DNA of 64,000 bases, taken from NCBI GenBank assembly GCA_037157565.1, contig JAZHRO010000012.1, forward strand, positions 3,684,501 through 3,748,500, written 5' to 3'. This DNA is from Thalassia testudinum. Taxonomy: Eukaryota > Streptophyta > Magnoliopsida > Alismatales > Hydrocharitaceae. Every line of letters starts with the position of its first letter. Position 1 is the first letter of the stretch. Below the pieces are notes generated by a model. It was not told the origin of the DNA and searched no databases. It worked only from the letters and a program-made list of their open reading frames with translations. This document shows positions 11,182 to 23,339 of this stretch, piece after piece. A program made the translations under genes and the position numbers.

Positions 11182-12923
11182 GGTAATAGAATTAGCGAAA
11201 GCATACAGGTTTGGGACTTAGGGAGGGTTAGGAAAGATCGGAGGCGCTTCATTATCCAGAAACCTTTGGTTTGAAGAAGCTGAAGAGGAAGGACCCTGCT
11301 CAACCACCTGAGCATGTGCGTGCGGGTCCCTCTGATTCCCATACCCCTGGGCTTGATTGCCCGGATTATGGAAATTACGCGGGTTGGGTACAGGTTGAGA
11401 TGGTAGAGATCCAGGTTGACAAGAATTAGCAATGAACCTGGTTTGCAAGTTGTTCAGCAAAGTTTTCATTTGCTGCATGAGCTAGAGCATAGATCCTTAC
11501 ATCTCTACCATCTGTCAGTTCAAATCAGCCTGCCCTACGGGTTGACGAGCATTCCAAGCTGGCTGATTGACCTGATTTGTGGGCAGCTAAGTGTAAATGT
11601 GACCCTGACCCGTTGGTCATTGCGGAGCATAGTTGCTGGGTCAAAATTGGGTCTGCTGCCCCAGATTTATCCAGGAGAAGTTAGAGTGGTTCCTCCAACC
11701 TGGATTGTAAGCATTGGAGTAAGGGTTGGACCTAACGTTCTCCTGTACAACATAGACATCCTCATAGGGCAAGGATGAAGAGAAAGAAAGGGAAGGATCA
11801 GAGAAACTGGGATCAAAGGTCCCAGTTTGGAATCCCTGGGGTTTCAAATAATGCTGGCTCGCTAGTTGAGCCGCATCCAGTTGATTCACGAACTTCCGTC
11901 CAGAAGGAGCTCGTGCTGAATGGAATCCCGAATTCTGGGATTGAGTGGATCAAGAGTTGTTCATTGAGTTCCAGCCATTCATTCCTCCAATCTCTTGGTA
12001 ACCAAATCCACCTTATCAAGTTTATTGCAAATCAATTCCATATCGAATGAATGAGAGTCATGGACTTCATTGGCATTCAATCTGGGTTGTTGGGATCGGT
12101 AAAAGGTATCCATGGAGGCATGATTGATTGAATTCTCGCTCATTTCCTCAAACAAATCGTGCACACTATTTGCATCTTTGTTGAGGAAATTGCTTCCGCA
12201 AGAAGCGTCCATGTGATTTCTTAGTTGCTCAGTCAACTCGTGGTAGAAGATCTGCACGAGCTGCCATTTCAGCACCTCGTGGTGTGGACACTTCTGTAAT
12301 AGGTCCTGGAATCACTCCCAGGCCACATGAAACTGCTCCTCCATCTGCTGGGCGAAGGTAGTAATCTCCCGTCTGAGAGCATTGGTACGTCTGACAGGGA
12401 AGAATTTCTTCAGGAAGGCCAATTTCAGATCGTTCCAAGTTGCGATCGGCCTTCCTATAGTCCTGTACCAATGTGCGGCTTTATCCCTAAAAGAGTGGGG
12501 AAAGAGCCTCATGATCATTTGGTCTTCATTCACATTTCGTGCTTTGGTGGTCAGGACTAAAGTGGTCAAGTCCTCCAAATGCTGAAACGGGTCTTCAGAG
12601 CCAAGCTCGTGAAAATGTTTGATTAGGCTTAATACTTGGGGCTTGATTTCTACATCTCCGGTAGGAATCTGGACGCTGGGATGTTCCCCGTAATTTGAAG
12701 GATCATAGAAATCCTTCAAGGGCTGAGCGCCTTGCATTCTCTGGAACCATTCCTGCATTCTCTAAATTTGTTCCAGTTGCCTTTGAAACAATTCTTGTTG
12801 ATTCTGAGGCAGAGGAGGTTGTTGGTCGGCCATGGGATCAAGTTGGCCAAAATCCAATCTACGCCTCCTAGAATACTCTACTGGTCCTTCCAATCGGGGA
12901 TTCAATGACCTCCTTCCAAGCAT
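11182..12923 (-). pseudogene. Element B gag
   Basis: The likely start at 12921-12923 gives MLGRRSLNP, which matches MHGRRSLRP at the gag start of element E. The capsid-like part reads KHFHELGSEDPFQHLEDL, then MRLFPHSFRDKAAHWYRT and FLKKFFPVRRTNALRREI, the retrotransposon gag block of Athila/Tat elements. DASCGSNFLNKDANSVHDLFEEMSEN follows in a second open segment. The C-terminal Pro/Asn/Gln-rich part lies at 11200-11890. Several stops and frame changes break it. Gag would form the cytoplasmic virus-like particle. Confidence 0.85.
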
Positions 12924-13553
12924 AAACAAGGAAGAGGTCAGAAGGACTGGGGATAAGGACCCTACAGCACAACAAAACAAGCATGTCCTTATGTGGTGTA
13001 GCCTAAGGATCTACAGACTCTCGGAATCCACCTTAAGATTATAAACGATTTAGTCTACTTGTGTCCAATCAATCCAACCAGTTAGAAGGAGGGACTGGGG
13101 AGAAGGTTCTTCCTTCGGCTTGCGCCTCGGGTTCCTAGTGTATCCCCCTAGCCGAGGTTGTTTGACGCTACTCCCCTGGCTAAACATCAGATTGATTGGT
13201 ACAAGCAGATTAGTCGTAAACAATCTTAGACTAGGCCCTAAAGAGCAAATAAGTCCTTAAGGCCAATGTCTACTTGATTTTATTTAGGCCTGGGATCGTG
13301 GTGCTTATGGAATGTGGTGGGCCCTTAATATGGGTTGTGCCCTTAATGATTGATTGAAAAAGTGTAAGTGCGTGCAACAACCAGGGTTTTCAAGTAAGAT
13401 TAATTTTTGATGAGTGAATTTTAATGTTCAAATCTTGATTAAGTAGCTTTTAGGGTTGGAAATTAGGTTACTTCAATCAAGTTCAAGGCAATCCAGAAAT
13501 TCAAGCACAGGTGAAGATCTTTTTCCTTTTGTAATCAAAAGTAAAGTGAAGTG
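12924..13553 (-). other. Element B leader, part 1 (gag-proximal)
   Basis: No gene is supported. The block at about 13085-13185 (GAAGGTTCTTCC and the GTTTGACGCTAC region) is conserved in the leaders of D (41745-41865, opposite strand) and E (57065-57150). It ends at the target duplication cctgg (13554-13558) of solo LTR W. Confidence 0.7.
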
Positions 13554-15343
13554 CCTGGTGTTCGTCACTCTTGATCGGGTTTTAGAAAAGTCACGTTGTA
13601 GTATAGTCGAAAAAGCGTTCAAAACAAATACAATTTATTACTCAAATTTGAAAGTCTGAGGTCAAACACAAGGAGTAAATTAGGGTTTAGAAATCAAGAT
13701 CACAATTTGAGAATTTGAAAGATATAATGTGCAATAAAATCAATGTTATAGTACAAAAAGATAGGAATAAATGTAAGGCGCAAAAGAACCAATGTATGTC
13801 AATAAAGCTTAAAATTGGATGTCTAATTTGTGAATCAGACGTCTTAAAATGCTTATGCTACAGTGCTTGGCTCTGTCTTTTCTTCTTCTCCTATTCTTCT
13901 CTCTGTCTCTGACGGTTATCTTCAATCTTCCTTTTCCTTCTTTCTCTTCTTTTCTGTTCTCTGGTTTCTGCCTTGGCCTCTTCAGTTCCTTCCTTCTCTT
14001 TCTTTCTTTGCCTTTTCTTCAGCTCCTTCTTCTGCCTTCAGCCTTTTCCTTCCACTCTCTTTCCTTAGCTTTTGACTTCGGCTTCCTCCTTCTTCTTCCT
14101 TGGCTTCAACCCTTAGCTTCCTCTTCGGCCTTGTCTTCTCCTTCCTCTGCAGAGCAAAACCTACCCCTACCTGCGCGAGCTCTCTCTTCTCTCCTTTCTC
14201 TCTTAGGTTCGCTCTCCCAGAGCCACGTCTCTGGTAATCGGGTTGGATACGTGCCCGGGACCAGGCCCACCGGCGTGCGGTGGTGGACAAGGTGTGAGGT
14301 CAGGTTCGGTCACCAGGTCCACGGGGGGTGATCGTGGATGAGGCATCGGGTTGGGTGAGGGGGGACCTCACCCCGTGAGTTGGAGGCGATAAGCCCAATG
14401 CAGAAAATCAATTTATGCAGGTGCGGTGCTTCGTCTAGTTCCGAGGTTGGACTATCTTCCCACCCTCCTCGTGCGTGCCTGCGTTAGGGAAGCTCTCTTT
14501 GATTTCAGCAACTGTCACTGCCTTTGACACCAATTGGATGCCTGGAGTCGTGCGCGAGAGTATTCCACGCAACCTGGGACACAAGCCTAAAGCGAGCGAA
14601 GCTTGGAGCAGCTGTAAGCTTGCTTCGAGCTCTACTTCAATGGCGATGAGCCCTTGTACCTAAAATCACACAAACAGCCTCGCGACCGCATTAAAAAGCT
14701 CAAGGAGCTTCGCCAAGGTGCGGGGAATGTGCAGAGGTGGTCAGCATGGCATGGGACCATCTATGGGTGCGTGCCTAGAGCACACTGCGGCCGTGTGTGT
14801 GGGTGTGTTCGGGGGCACTTGTGGGTGAGTGGGAGAGTGTTGTGAGCGGGGGGTTACATTCAGTGAGTTGGGGCGAAGATTATAGACCGATCGACGAGGA
14901 GGGAGGTGGTCAGTGGAGATGGAGCAAACTCGCCGGAGTGGTGGCCGGAGGTGAAGGGGATGATGGTGGTGATGTGTGGCAGTGGTCGTTCAAGGGAAAT
15001 AAAGAGGGAAAAATAGAGTAGAGGGTGAGAGGACTTATCTGAGAGTAAAGAGATGAAGGGGGAGGCAGGGATGGTGGTCGGCTCGTATCGCCGACGTCGG
15101 AGACGAAAGTGCTTAGTGAGGGAGGTTGGCGAGGACAAAGGGGAGGCAGGAGCGTCGGCTGGTGTGGCACGATGTGGACGAGCAAGAGGAAGATGAACCT
15201 GCCACTAGTATTGTGGCTAGGCGACGAGGGAGAGTAGGAGAAGTCGTCGGAGCTTGATGAGCAGTTCAGCCGGAGGAGAGATGAAATTGAGGGGTTTCTC
15301 CGGCTGAATTCAAGCTTAGGAGATGCGAAATGAGTTGGGGTTT

Positions 15344-15352
15344 CTTAAATAG
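15344..15352 (-). promoter_or_regulatory. TATA-like box of LTR W
   Basis: The minus strand reads CTATTTAAG, about 900 bp into W once the nested LTR is removed. Confidence 0.4.
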
Positions 15353-16490
15353 GTCCTAGAGGTCGGGTTCGTCACAGCAAGTTTACCGGCAGAGGAAACT
15401 CAAGAGAGACCCAAATCTCTCACGTGTTCACATGAGAGATTAGGTAGCAAATAGGGCTTCTAATTGGGTTCACACTGGAGATTTCTTAGAGAATCTCCCT
15501 TTCAATTTTGAAGGGGATTCCTTGAGAGATCAGGGAGAAATCACCCTTTCAAACTCACCAGAGTAGGATTCCCTCCGCTATAATGGTGGAGGGACCTAAT
15601 AGCGAAGTACGCGTGATTTGTAAAAGCAGGTTTTTAACGTCGTTGTAACATGCGAATCTGCTTTTGCTTTTAAATTTATATCCTAGATAGGGGAAGTATC
15701 TAGGGTCGTCCAAGGAGGCCAAATGGTTGCAAAATTAATCCTCTTGCTTACAAATAGATCTCAACTTTCTTTTTGGTATTTTAAATATGTAATTTTTTTT
15801 TTTGAAAAGGCGAGGGCAAAATGCGAATTGTAACGGAAAGTACTAACACCTACAATTGCTTAACTAAAATTTAAAAGATAGAAATATCTTCTTCCTAAGC
15901 TCACTCCAGGCAAGTGGAGGCCTAGAGTAATTAGGAAGAAAAGGTGAAACAAGTGCTAGAACCAAAAGTAACAATTGCAATAAAAAGCTAAAAGAAGGCA
16001 ATTTATTTGACTAGAATTAGTGTTCTTTTCAAGGACAAGTAGAGGAATGCTTCTACTAGAACTAAACAAATTTAAAAGCAAATAAAGAAACACTAATCCT
16101 CTTGCAAAATTTGGTGAAGAAGGGAGTCTTCTTGCTCCAAGCCTAGCTGCTCCTTGGCTTGAAAAGAGGGCCTCCTTCTTCTCCTTCCTTGAGAGCTCCT
16201 CCAAGGTGGAAGCTACCACCTTCAATGCTCTCTCCAAGGGGTGGGCGTGCACCACCCTCAAAAACTCCTCCAAGGTGGCGTGGACCACCTTCAAGATCTC
16301 CTCCAAAGATCTTCCTTGCCTGGCTTCTCCTTTGGCTGGCGTGACCCAAGAGAGAAGGGAAGAGGGGAAGGAACCAAAGGGATAGAATATCCCCTTAATC
16401 TTCTTCTTCTCTCTTGGACGTGGGCTTCTAGGTGGAATATGAGAGTGAATTTGCTAGCCAAGGATGCCTTGAATGGTGGTGGGTAGTGGT

Positions 16491-16500
16491 CTTTTTATAG
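16491..16500 (-). promoter_or_regulatory. TATA box of the X solo LTR
   Basis: The minus strand reads CTATAAAAAG. The X LTR at 62183 has the same box at 63541-63550. Confidence 0.65.
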
Positions 16501-16586
16501 GGTAGGATGGGGGGTTAAGGTGCCCCTTAAAATGGAGGGCTAGGATGGAAGGATGGAGGTGGTTGGTGATCTTATGGCCAAGGGTG

Positions 16587-16678
16587 TTTGGCGCCAACCC
16601 AAGGGGTGTTAAAGGGGGTGGTTATGGTGGTGTTGGTGGCTTTTGGTGGTGGAGAGACACCACCATTTTGGCGCCAAC
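16587..16678 (-). promoter_or_regulatory. GGCGCC palindromes (E2F-like) upstream of the TATA box
   Basis: TTGGCGCCAA occurs at 16588-16597 and TTTTGGCGCCAA at 16667-16678, about 90-180 bp upstream of the TATA box in the sense direction. The form fits the palindromic E2F consensus TTTSGCGCSAAA. Function is inferred only. Confidence 0.4.
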
Positions 16679-16929
16679 CTAGGGTCTTCTAGAAGGGGGG
16701 TTAGGTGGATGGTGGAGATGGATTTAAGGGGAATTGTGTGGTGGAGATGAAGGGGAATTTTGGAGGGAAAAGTGGCACCATCAAGGGGGTGGTTAGGGTG
16801 GTTTTGGCACCACTTTTAGGTGTCTTTTGGAGGTGGTGGGTAGGCTAGGTTGGTGCCAAGTAGGTTAGCTTATATGGAGCTTAGGTGGAGCTAGTTGGGT
16901 GTAGTTGTTAGGTGGGTTTTTTGGGTGGT

Positions 16930-17625
16930 ACAAGCCAAAGAAGTTGGAGCATAGCTAAGCTAAGCTAAGCTAGCTTAGCTAATGGAGGAGTAGAGGAGAA
17001 GGTGTTGGAGCTAGGGTTTGGAGGGAGGAGCTGAGGAGGAGAAGTCTGGAGCTGAAACTGGAGCTGGTTGCTGCTGAAGAGGCTAGCATGGAGCTACTCT
17101 AGCTGGCTTAGCTTGCTAGTTCTTTGCTAGCTGCTAAGCCAAGCTAAAGTGAGCTAGCTTCTACCATAATGAGCTGAGGTGAGCTAGGTCTGGTGCTCCC
17201 AGGGAGGATCAAGCTGGTTGAGGCAGCTAAGGTAGCTTAGCTTAACTGAGTTGAGCTAAGTTGAGTCCCCGGGAGTTGGACTTGAGCTTCCTGAGCTGGG
17301 ATGAGTTCTTCTTCAGCTGGCTGAAGTTGAGTGGAGCTGGATGTAGCTGGATCTGAGCTGGGGTGAACTCCTGTCAACTCAGCTGAGCTAGCTAGAGCTC
17401 CCTGTGGACTAGTGGGAGCTGAGATGAGCTAGACTTAGCTAAGTTGAGCTGGATCTGAGCTGACTTGAGCTAGGGTGAGCTAAGATGAACTCTCTTGAGC
17501 TGCCATTCAGCTGAGATTAGCTGAATGGAGCTGGGATGAGCTAACCCTAGTTCAAGTGAGATAGGTTCCAGCTGTGGTGAGTTGGATCAAGCTGAGTTCC
17601 AGCTAGTCTGAGCTTCTCCTTCACC
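16930..17625. repeat. AGCT-rich repeat block in X LTR U3
   Basis: There are dozens of AGCT words in GAGCTNAGCTNA-like spacing. Matching blocks occur in the other X LTRs at 20798-21180, 27740-28380 and 62400-63160. Confidence 0.85.
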
Positions 17626-18514
17626 ATTTGCCTTCTTGAGTGCTAGGGTTTTAGGGATCTGTATATCTGTTCATCCCTAACACTCACAAAAACATATCAA
17701 AAAGACAATAAAAAATGCAATGCATGCCTAACCTATTTTATGCCTAAATGCAGCCCAAAAACTCGTTTGCGGAGTAAAATCCTAAGAGCTAAGTTTGTTT
17801 TAATGCATAAGAATGATGATAAACTGGCATTTATCAGGACCTAATTGCAAAGAATGAAGAAGAAGATAGGGGGTCAATTGTGGGGGTTTTTGAAATTTAG
17901 GGTTAGAAATGTAATTAGGCTGGGCCTATTTGCAAAGTGGGTCAAGATGAATTCCCCTTAGGTCAAAATTTTGCTACAAACCTAATTTGGACCTAAGGAA
18001 TCCAATGGTGAGGTTGGATTTTGGGTTTGACCACATTTGACTAGGCAATTTACGTAAAAACCCAATTCAGGGCAAACATTTATCTGAGATCCCATTTTAG
18101 GTCAAAATAGGTTTTAATGGCTAAATTGAAGGTTATAAACCCTAGAGAATATTTTTCTATGATTTTTAGAGGGTTTAGGTGAATTTTATCCTGACCAGAA
18201 CTTTGTTAAATCAAATGGGTCTGTTTTAAGGTTACAAGAAGTCATTTAATTCCCAACATTCACATGAACCCTTTTATGTTTGAACCAACCCACTTTTTAT
18301 CTTGTTAAGACTATTTGACCTGTGTTTAGTCCTTGAGAAAACCCGTTGTTGTTCTGCAATGGTAAAATTGTAGTTTTACCCCTTGTTTCTTGCTTTTATC
18401 TCAAATGATTATTCAGTGAATTAGGACCTCCAGTTGGTTATGTAGGAGCTTTTGTTCTCTTTTATGGGTCAAAATGAGCTAGTCAGGGCTCATGATGGTG
18501 TTCCCATCACCTGG

Positions 18515-19104
18515 TATTAACCTAATTTGAAAATCCTCTAGGAAAGCTACTTGATGAGTTGATTTTAGGTTGAGTGGTACGGCCCAAACAACTCAAACAA
18601 TTGGCCACAATTGCACCACTGAGTTAGGCATACAAAGCGATTAACGTAGACTGATTTCTACTCTTTTATATGTTGATTTTCATGTATCGGTTCCACAGAT
18701 CAGAATCCCAGTTGAGTATATAAGAATCAATTAGGTTAGGTGCCTTGAATGTGGGTGTATGTCGTGTGTAAGTTAGATTTATCCCATAAAAGTATCTTTT
18801 TGTTGATTTTTTTTTTTTATATGCGAGGGTGAGATGAATGTGAGTGGAAATCCAAGCAACCAGACTAATCCTAGGATTTATGCAAACACCTAGGTTAATT
18901 GGAGTTTGAATTAAAGTTATGAAATGAAATCTATGGAGGGGGAAGAATGGGGTGCACTTACAATCATCTTCAACTGCACTTTACTCCGATCTACCGCTTG
19001 AAGATTCCATGATCGAGGTACCTGCAAAATAATAGACAAGAGATAAAGCAAGTTAGAAAATAGTAAGTGAGTGAAATGCGGAAAAGAAATCAAGAATCAT
19101 TGCC
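18515..19104 (-). other. Element B leader, part 2 (primer-site-proximal)
   Basis: No gene is seen. The block at 18550-18630 (GAGTTGATTTTAGGTTGAGTGG) is conserved in the leaders of E (about 57565-57650) and D (about 41275-41340, opposite strand). Confidence 0.65.
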
Positions 19105-19122
19105 TCCCTAGCAACGGTGCCA
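19105..19122 (-). other. Primer binding site of element B (tRNA-Asp type)
   Basis: The minus strand reads TGGCACCGTTGCTAGGGA. This matches the complement of the plant tRNA-Asp 3' end (TGGCGCCGTTGCCGGGG) with two differences. It lies 3 bases from the 5' LTR. Confidence 0.85.
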
Positions 19123-19763
19123 AAATGTTGAGTGTGGATTTCTAAGCGTTCGAAGTTGGATTTAGGAAACCCATCGTAGTTCGTTTCGCAGAGAAAATCC
19201 GTCAACAAGTAAATTTATGCTGAAACTCTTAAGAGTCCTGAGTCGAACATAGGGAGGCTACGTCGATCTCAAACTCTACGATTATATTTTTTTTTATTTT
19301 TGTTTAAAAGGAGACATAATCACAATGGAGTCAATATAAACAATAAGAGAGAGAGAGAGAGAACAATCACTTGATATTTGAATAATGTTTTTACAACTAC
19401 CAAAGTGGGAAATGATTAAACTAGAAAACGGGAAACTGTTACAACTAGAAAGCGAGAAATTCTACTCTAGAAAGCTATAAAAGAAAGGAGAGAGATGTTA
19501 TCCTCCTTGACGAATGCTTGGAGGACAAGCCAGACGGAGCGACACTGGGAAGACGGAGGAAGAGGCAGGAAAAAAGAGGACGAAGCTGAAAGAATGGGAG
19601 CAAGGCAGCACATCGTCGTCATCGCGGGATCCACTTCCAGAATGGGGGCGAAAACTTGGATTTAGCTCTTGAGAAGCATCCCAGGCGTAGGACAAGCTTC
19701 TCTTAAGCTTTGGAGAGGGAGAGAAGTGAAAGAAGGGATGAAGAAGAAGTGGAGGTTGGGTCT

Positions 19764-19774
19764 CCTTTTATAGT
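19764..19774 (-). promoter_or_regulatory. TATA box of the B LTR
   Basis: The minus strand reads ACTATAAAAGG followed by AGACC, identical in form to the D LTRs at 40084 and 46075. Confidence 0.7.
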
Positions 19775-20133
19775 TGTAAGAATTGAGGGCAAATTTGTCA
19801 TTTCAAGCTAAAAGCATTAAAATCAGGTCTTTAGTGACGGATTTATCCGTCACTAAAGGTCAGATCATGGCCAACGTGCGCATACCGTGTGCGCCTCCTC
19901 GCCTGCTGTGCACAAAACGCACGCCCACGTCTTCGCAATCATAGTCGTCCGATCACGAGATCGGAAGGCTCAGATTTCTCCTCGCATGTGCCTTCGTCTA
20001 CGCTTAACCGTGCGCCCGCATGCAATCGGGCGTGTGCACTGTGCGCCAGATCACATGTGTGGGTGATTGGATGATCTGAGCTACCCGCGGCCGATCGTGC
20101 GGTCGCGATTAATCGCTTAGCGCTGCGGATGGC

Positions 20134-20184
20134 AAGTCGAACGCGCGTCGGGCACTCGCGCAATGTCGCTCGACCGCTGTGCTA
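20134..20184 (-). other. tRNA-like A box / B box module in the B LTR
   Basis: On the minus strand TAGCACAGCGG (20174-20184) resembles a Pol III A box, and GCGTTCGACTT (20134-20144) is a decayed B box 29 nt downstream. It sits where the D LTRs have the better-preserved module. Confidence 0.45.
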
Positions 20185-20797
20185 GCAGTGCTACTCTGTC
20201 GCGGTTACGAATTACATGCGCGCACTTCACGACCATTGGATCAAGATCCAATGGCCCAGATCACGCTTCGCCACACCTTCAGAAGATGGGGAATGGTGCT
20301 GTGGCTGATTTGGGTGGCTGTGATGGCGCCACGTGGCGCCATCTTAGCCATCCATCTTCTACGTGTTGTAGAAGGTGCCATGAATGTCGGATTGGACCGA
20401 TTTTCACCCCGTTAGGTTGCGATTCATCGATACAAACCCATCCGTGTGGTCGGATTTGTCATTTGAAGTGTGATTTGGCACCATCTTGGCCCTTGATCTC
20501 TAGGCTTCATCGAATTCTATCTGGTGCTACGGATGTCCAATCAGGGCAATCTTGGAGACGTTGAACTCCTGTCGTCACCCTGATCAGATTCGTACGGTTG
20601 GATCTTCCATCCAAAGCCCTAATTAAAAAGTTGCCCTATCCTTGACCATAAAAGGAGATAATTAATATACAATTTGTATAATTTGTCCTAAATGCATGAT
20701 TATGCGTGTTATGTAATATATACAATGCATGATGCTAATATGGTACTAAGAACATGCATTAATAGACATTTTAGGTTAATCAGATGTATGCACATCA

Positions 20798-21469
20798 TCA
20801 GGTCTAGCTCTCCCCAACTCCACTCAGCTCATGGTAGCTGAACTCCCTCCATCTTAGCTACTACTTGCCAACTAGTAGCTAAGCTAGCTCGGGAGTTCCT
20901 ATTAGAAGTAGGTCTAGCTCAGCCAAGCTTCAAACAAGTTAAGACCAGCTCAACTTAGCTCAACTACTCAAGCTTAACTGCTAGCAGAAGAACTATATAT
21001 CTAAGCTAAGTAGCTGAGTCCTCATGTAGGCCTCTTTAGCAAAATCAACTTCAGTGCAGCTTCAGTTCAGCTCCAAAAACTTTTCCTCAGCTCCCCTTCC
21101 CTAAACCCTAGCTCCATCCTACTACCTCCTCTACTCAACTACTAGCTAAGCTAGCTTAGCTTAGCTGCACCTTAGCTCCCAATGGTTGTCCACCACCTAT
21201 AACTAACCCTACAACCCACGAACCTAAGCTTAACCAAGTAGACCTAAGCCTACTCCATCTTAGCTCCTACTTTTGGCACCAACAATAGACACCTCTTGGC
21301 CCCTCAACCACCACCAAGATCCACCTTATTTCAATGCCGAAATACCCTTCTAGAAGCCCTTTGTTTTGGCACCAAAACACCACCATATCATGGCCCTACA
21401 CCTCCTCACCTAAACCATCTCCACCCTCCATTAAGTGGCGCCAACCAAGCCCCTTCTAGAACCACTTTT
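20798..21469 (+). mobile_element. 5' LTR remnant of element C
   Basis: It matches the 3' LTR from 28014 to about 28686, starting with TCAGGTCTAGCTC and ending CCACTTTTTG. The remaining ~1.07 kb of the LTR (TATA box, R, U5) is absent, and the primer site follows at once. The front part lies beyond element B. Confidence 0.85.
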
Positions 21470-21487
21470 TGACACCATTGCTGGGGA
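21470..21487 (+). other. Primer binding site of element C
   Basis: TGACACCATTGCTGGGGA differs from the tRNA-Asp complement at four positions, all transitions. It is fused directly to mid-LTR sequence. Confidence 0.7.
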
Positions 21488-23339
21488 GGCACGGCTTTGC
21501 ATTTAGTAATTCTCTTGCTTAATAAGTGTATCTCATCCCCTTCTCTCTTTTTTCTCTTGTGTGTGTAGACATTGTAGGAAGAAAGCAGGATTTTGGAAGC
21601 GAGACCTTAAAGTCCTTTTCTTCCAATGGATTTCAGGTTAGTTCCTTCTTCCTTTTCACATTAACCCTAAAAAACTAACACAAAAATACTAAACTAGGCT
21701 TTCAGGATCATAAACATTTAAATCAAGCAGATTGGTGCCTTTAAAAATTCATTGGTTACTTGTTTGCGTGATTTAACACCACTCTACCTTAAGTGTTGGT
21801 TTTCTGATTTTCAGGTCTAGACTTCTATCCGGACTTCAAAAATCAATGTCCAACACCACAAGCCTCCTAAAATCTTGAAATTTCACCAGAAAATTCCAAA
21901 TCAAGTCTGGAACATCTGTTCCAAATTTTAGGGAAATTAGAGTTGTAGTGAAGTTTAAAAAATTCGCAGACCACAAGGGGGTCATCTCCTCTGATTTCAT
22001 TATTTAGTTACTATCTGTGAATTTTAAGAATTTTTATACTTATCCAATTTTTGTGAAATTTATCTTTCTAGAATCCTTGTGAAATTATACACATCATGTA
22101 AAATTACAAAAATTTTTGGTAGCCGATGATGATACTGAAAAGTCCAAAATACCCACATTTATCATTTTGGACTTTGACATCAATACAAAGAAAAATCTTA
22201 AAAAAATATCAAACAAATTCCTAAAATCACAAAAAAATATTTTATGGAATCCTTGTTTGATTTACCTTCTAGTAGTAGTGTTGTTTGCTTTGTTTAGACC
22301 ACTACTTAAAAAGAAAAACCTGAAATAAATTCACTGGTAGTAAATTTCTATTTAAGGATCAAACTAATTAGGGTTTCTTTTCATTTTCTAGTCCCACTTT
22401 TTCAAAGGAAATCTACCTTCACCCATGCAACTTGATTTCTTTTTCATTGTGGAACTCAAACTTGTTTGAAAACATCAAAAGAAAACCCTAAAAGACATTA
22501 ATCTAAATCAAATCCTAAAAGCAAAAAAACAACAAAAATTTTGTGTGACAACTTGATTGACATTGGAATCACTCTTTTCAAATTTGTACACACAAAAAAA
22601 GTTGAAATAACATGGCATTACCCCAATTAACGCCCTCCACATTCACATGCACATTTAGATGCCCAATCCTAATTTAAAGAAAAGGTAGTCACTTAACCAC
22701 TTAAGGACTTCACCCAATTAAGGCTTGATGTTTAAATCGAAGAATTACTAAGCGTTCCTAGTTTATTTTGAAAATGTGGCGACATACTTAGAGGGAAGTC
22801 AAACGATGGGTGCGGGTTTACACAAGCCCATGGTGATTTTCCCAGGACATGCTTGGGCCAAATCCACCTCTTTTAGTCTAGTCGGGTTATCTTAAGAAAG
22901 TAGTTTCACTTATTGATTTCTTCTGTATCGGGTTCCCAAGTCTTAGGTTTTATTAAGGAGTCAACCTTAAGATAGTTTTGATTTGGTTGTTTGAATTGCA
23001 CGCTTTCTCTCATCTCTCTCTCTCTTCCTCTCCCCTCTCGTTCTTCCATTTTATGCACAGGCGACGGTCCTAAACTTCACACTTGGAGGGACCATTTGAT
23101 TTTGCCTCCCGCACCAAAAGATCGCTTTTTCCGCATTTTTCTTCTCATTCGCATAAAGATAATGGAAAACTAACAAAATAGGTCCATTAGCCCATCCACA
23201 TCCACCTTTAATCCCACTTCCGACCCTTCCACCCAAAACACACAAACTAAGCCCCCCACCTTTGACTTTCCACTCCCTCAACTACCAAACCTGGAGCTTC
23301 CTAATGCTGAGATGCCACAACCACAACAATAACCCCCCT
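21488..23339 (+). other. Leader of element C
   Basis: No gene is supported. AT-rich sequence with short frames such as 22116-22328 shows no known domain. A block around 22790-22860 (AAACGATGGGTGCGG) corresponds to the conserved leader block of B, D and E. A pyrimidine-rich stretch ending TTTTATGCACAG near 23060 resembles a 3' splice site. Confidence 0.55.

Larger units (their letters stand above)
15597..17836 (-). mobile_element. X-family solo LTR nested in W
   Basis: This 2240-bp LTR is framed by ggacc at 15592-15596 and 17837-17841. On the minus strand it begins TGATAAATGCC and matches the LTRs at 27535-29755 and 62183-64000. It contains an AGCT-rich block, GGCGCC palindromes, a TATA box and a 5'-UTR-like purine/pyrimidine-rich part at about 16140-16430. 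No PBS, PPT or coding region adjoins it, so it is a solo LTR left by LTR-LTR recombination. Its inner end reads TTA rather than CA. Confidence 0.88.
13559..18509 (-). mobile_element. Solo LTR W in the leader of element B
   Basis: The insertion is framed by cctgg at 13554-13558 and 18510-18514. The flanks join into the leader of B, because element D has the uninterrupted sequence GTGCCTGGTAAATC at the matching place. The ends are TGTTCGTC and CCCATCA, a TG...CA pair. Minus orientation is supported by the TATA-like box at 15344-15352 and an AT-rich U5-like end near 13600. Without the X-family LTR inside it, W is about 2.7 kb. It has no internal domain. Frames within it, such as the CT-rich one at 13849-14331, are not genes. 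Confidence 0.8.
9933..20797 (-). mobile_element. Athila-like element B, minus strand, 3' half outside window
   Basis: Reading leftward, B has a 5' LTR (20797-19126), a tRNA-Asp-type primer site (19122-19105), a leader, gag, and protease up to the start of RT, where element A interrupts it at 9932. Its leader carries solo LTR W, which in turn carries an X-family solo LTR. Its LTR matches those of element D. B ends at 20797, where X-type LTR sequence of element C continues with tcagg, the likely target duplication. The B integrase and 3' LTR must lie left of the window. Confidence 0.75.
19126..20797 (-). mobile_element. 5' LTR of element B (family shared with D)
   Basis: On the minus strand this 1.67-kb LTR begins TGATGTGCATAC and contains ATGCATGTTCTTA, GAAGATCCAACCGTAC and GGAGTTCAACG blocks found in the D LTR at 39071. 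It ends TCAACA. It carries an inverted repeat CCATTGGATC / GATCCAATGG (20233-20254), a tRNA-like module (20134-20184) and a TATA box (19764-19774). The end at 20797 is supported by tcagg in the flanking X-type LTR. Confidence 0.85.

Noticed and set aside
13849..14331. 160-codon Phe/Leu/Ser-rich frame that looks like a membrane protein
   Set aside because: It is CT-rich sequence inside solo LTR W, which is bounded by an exact target duplication.
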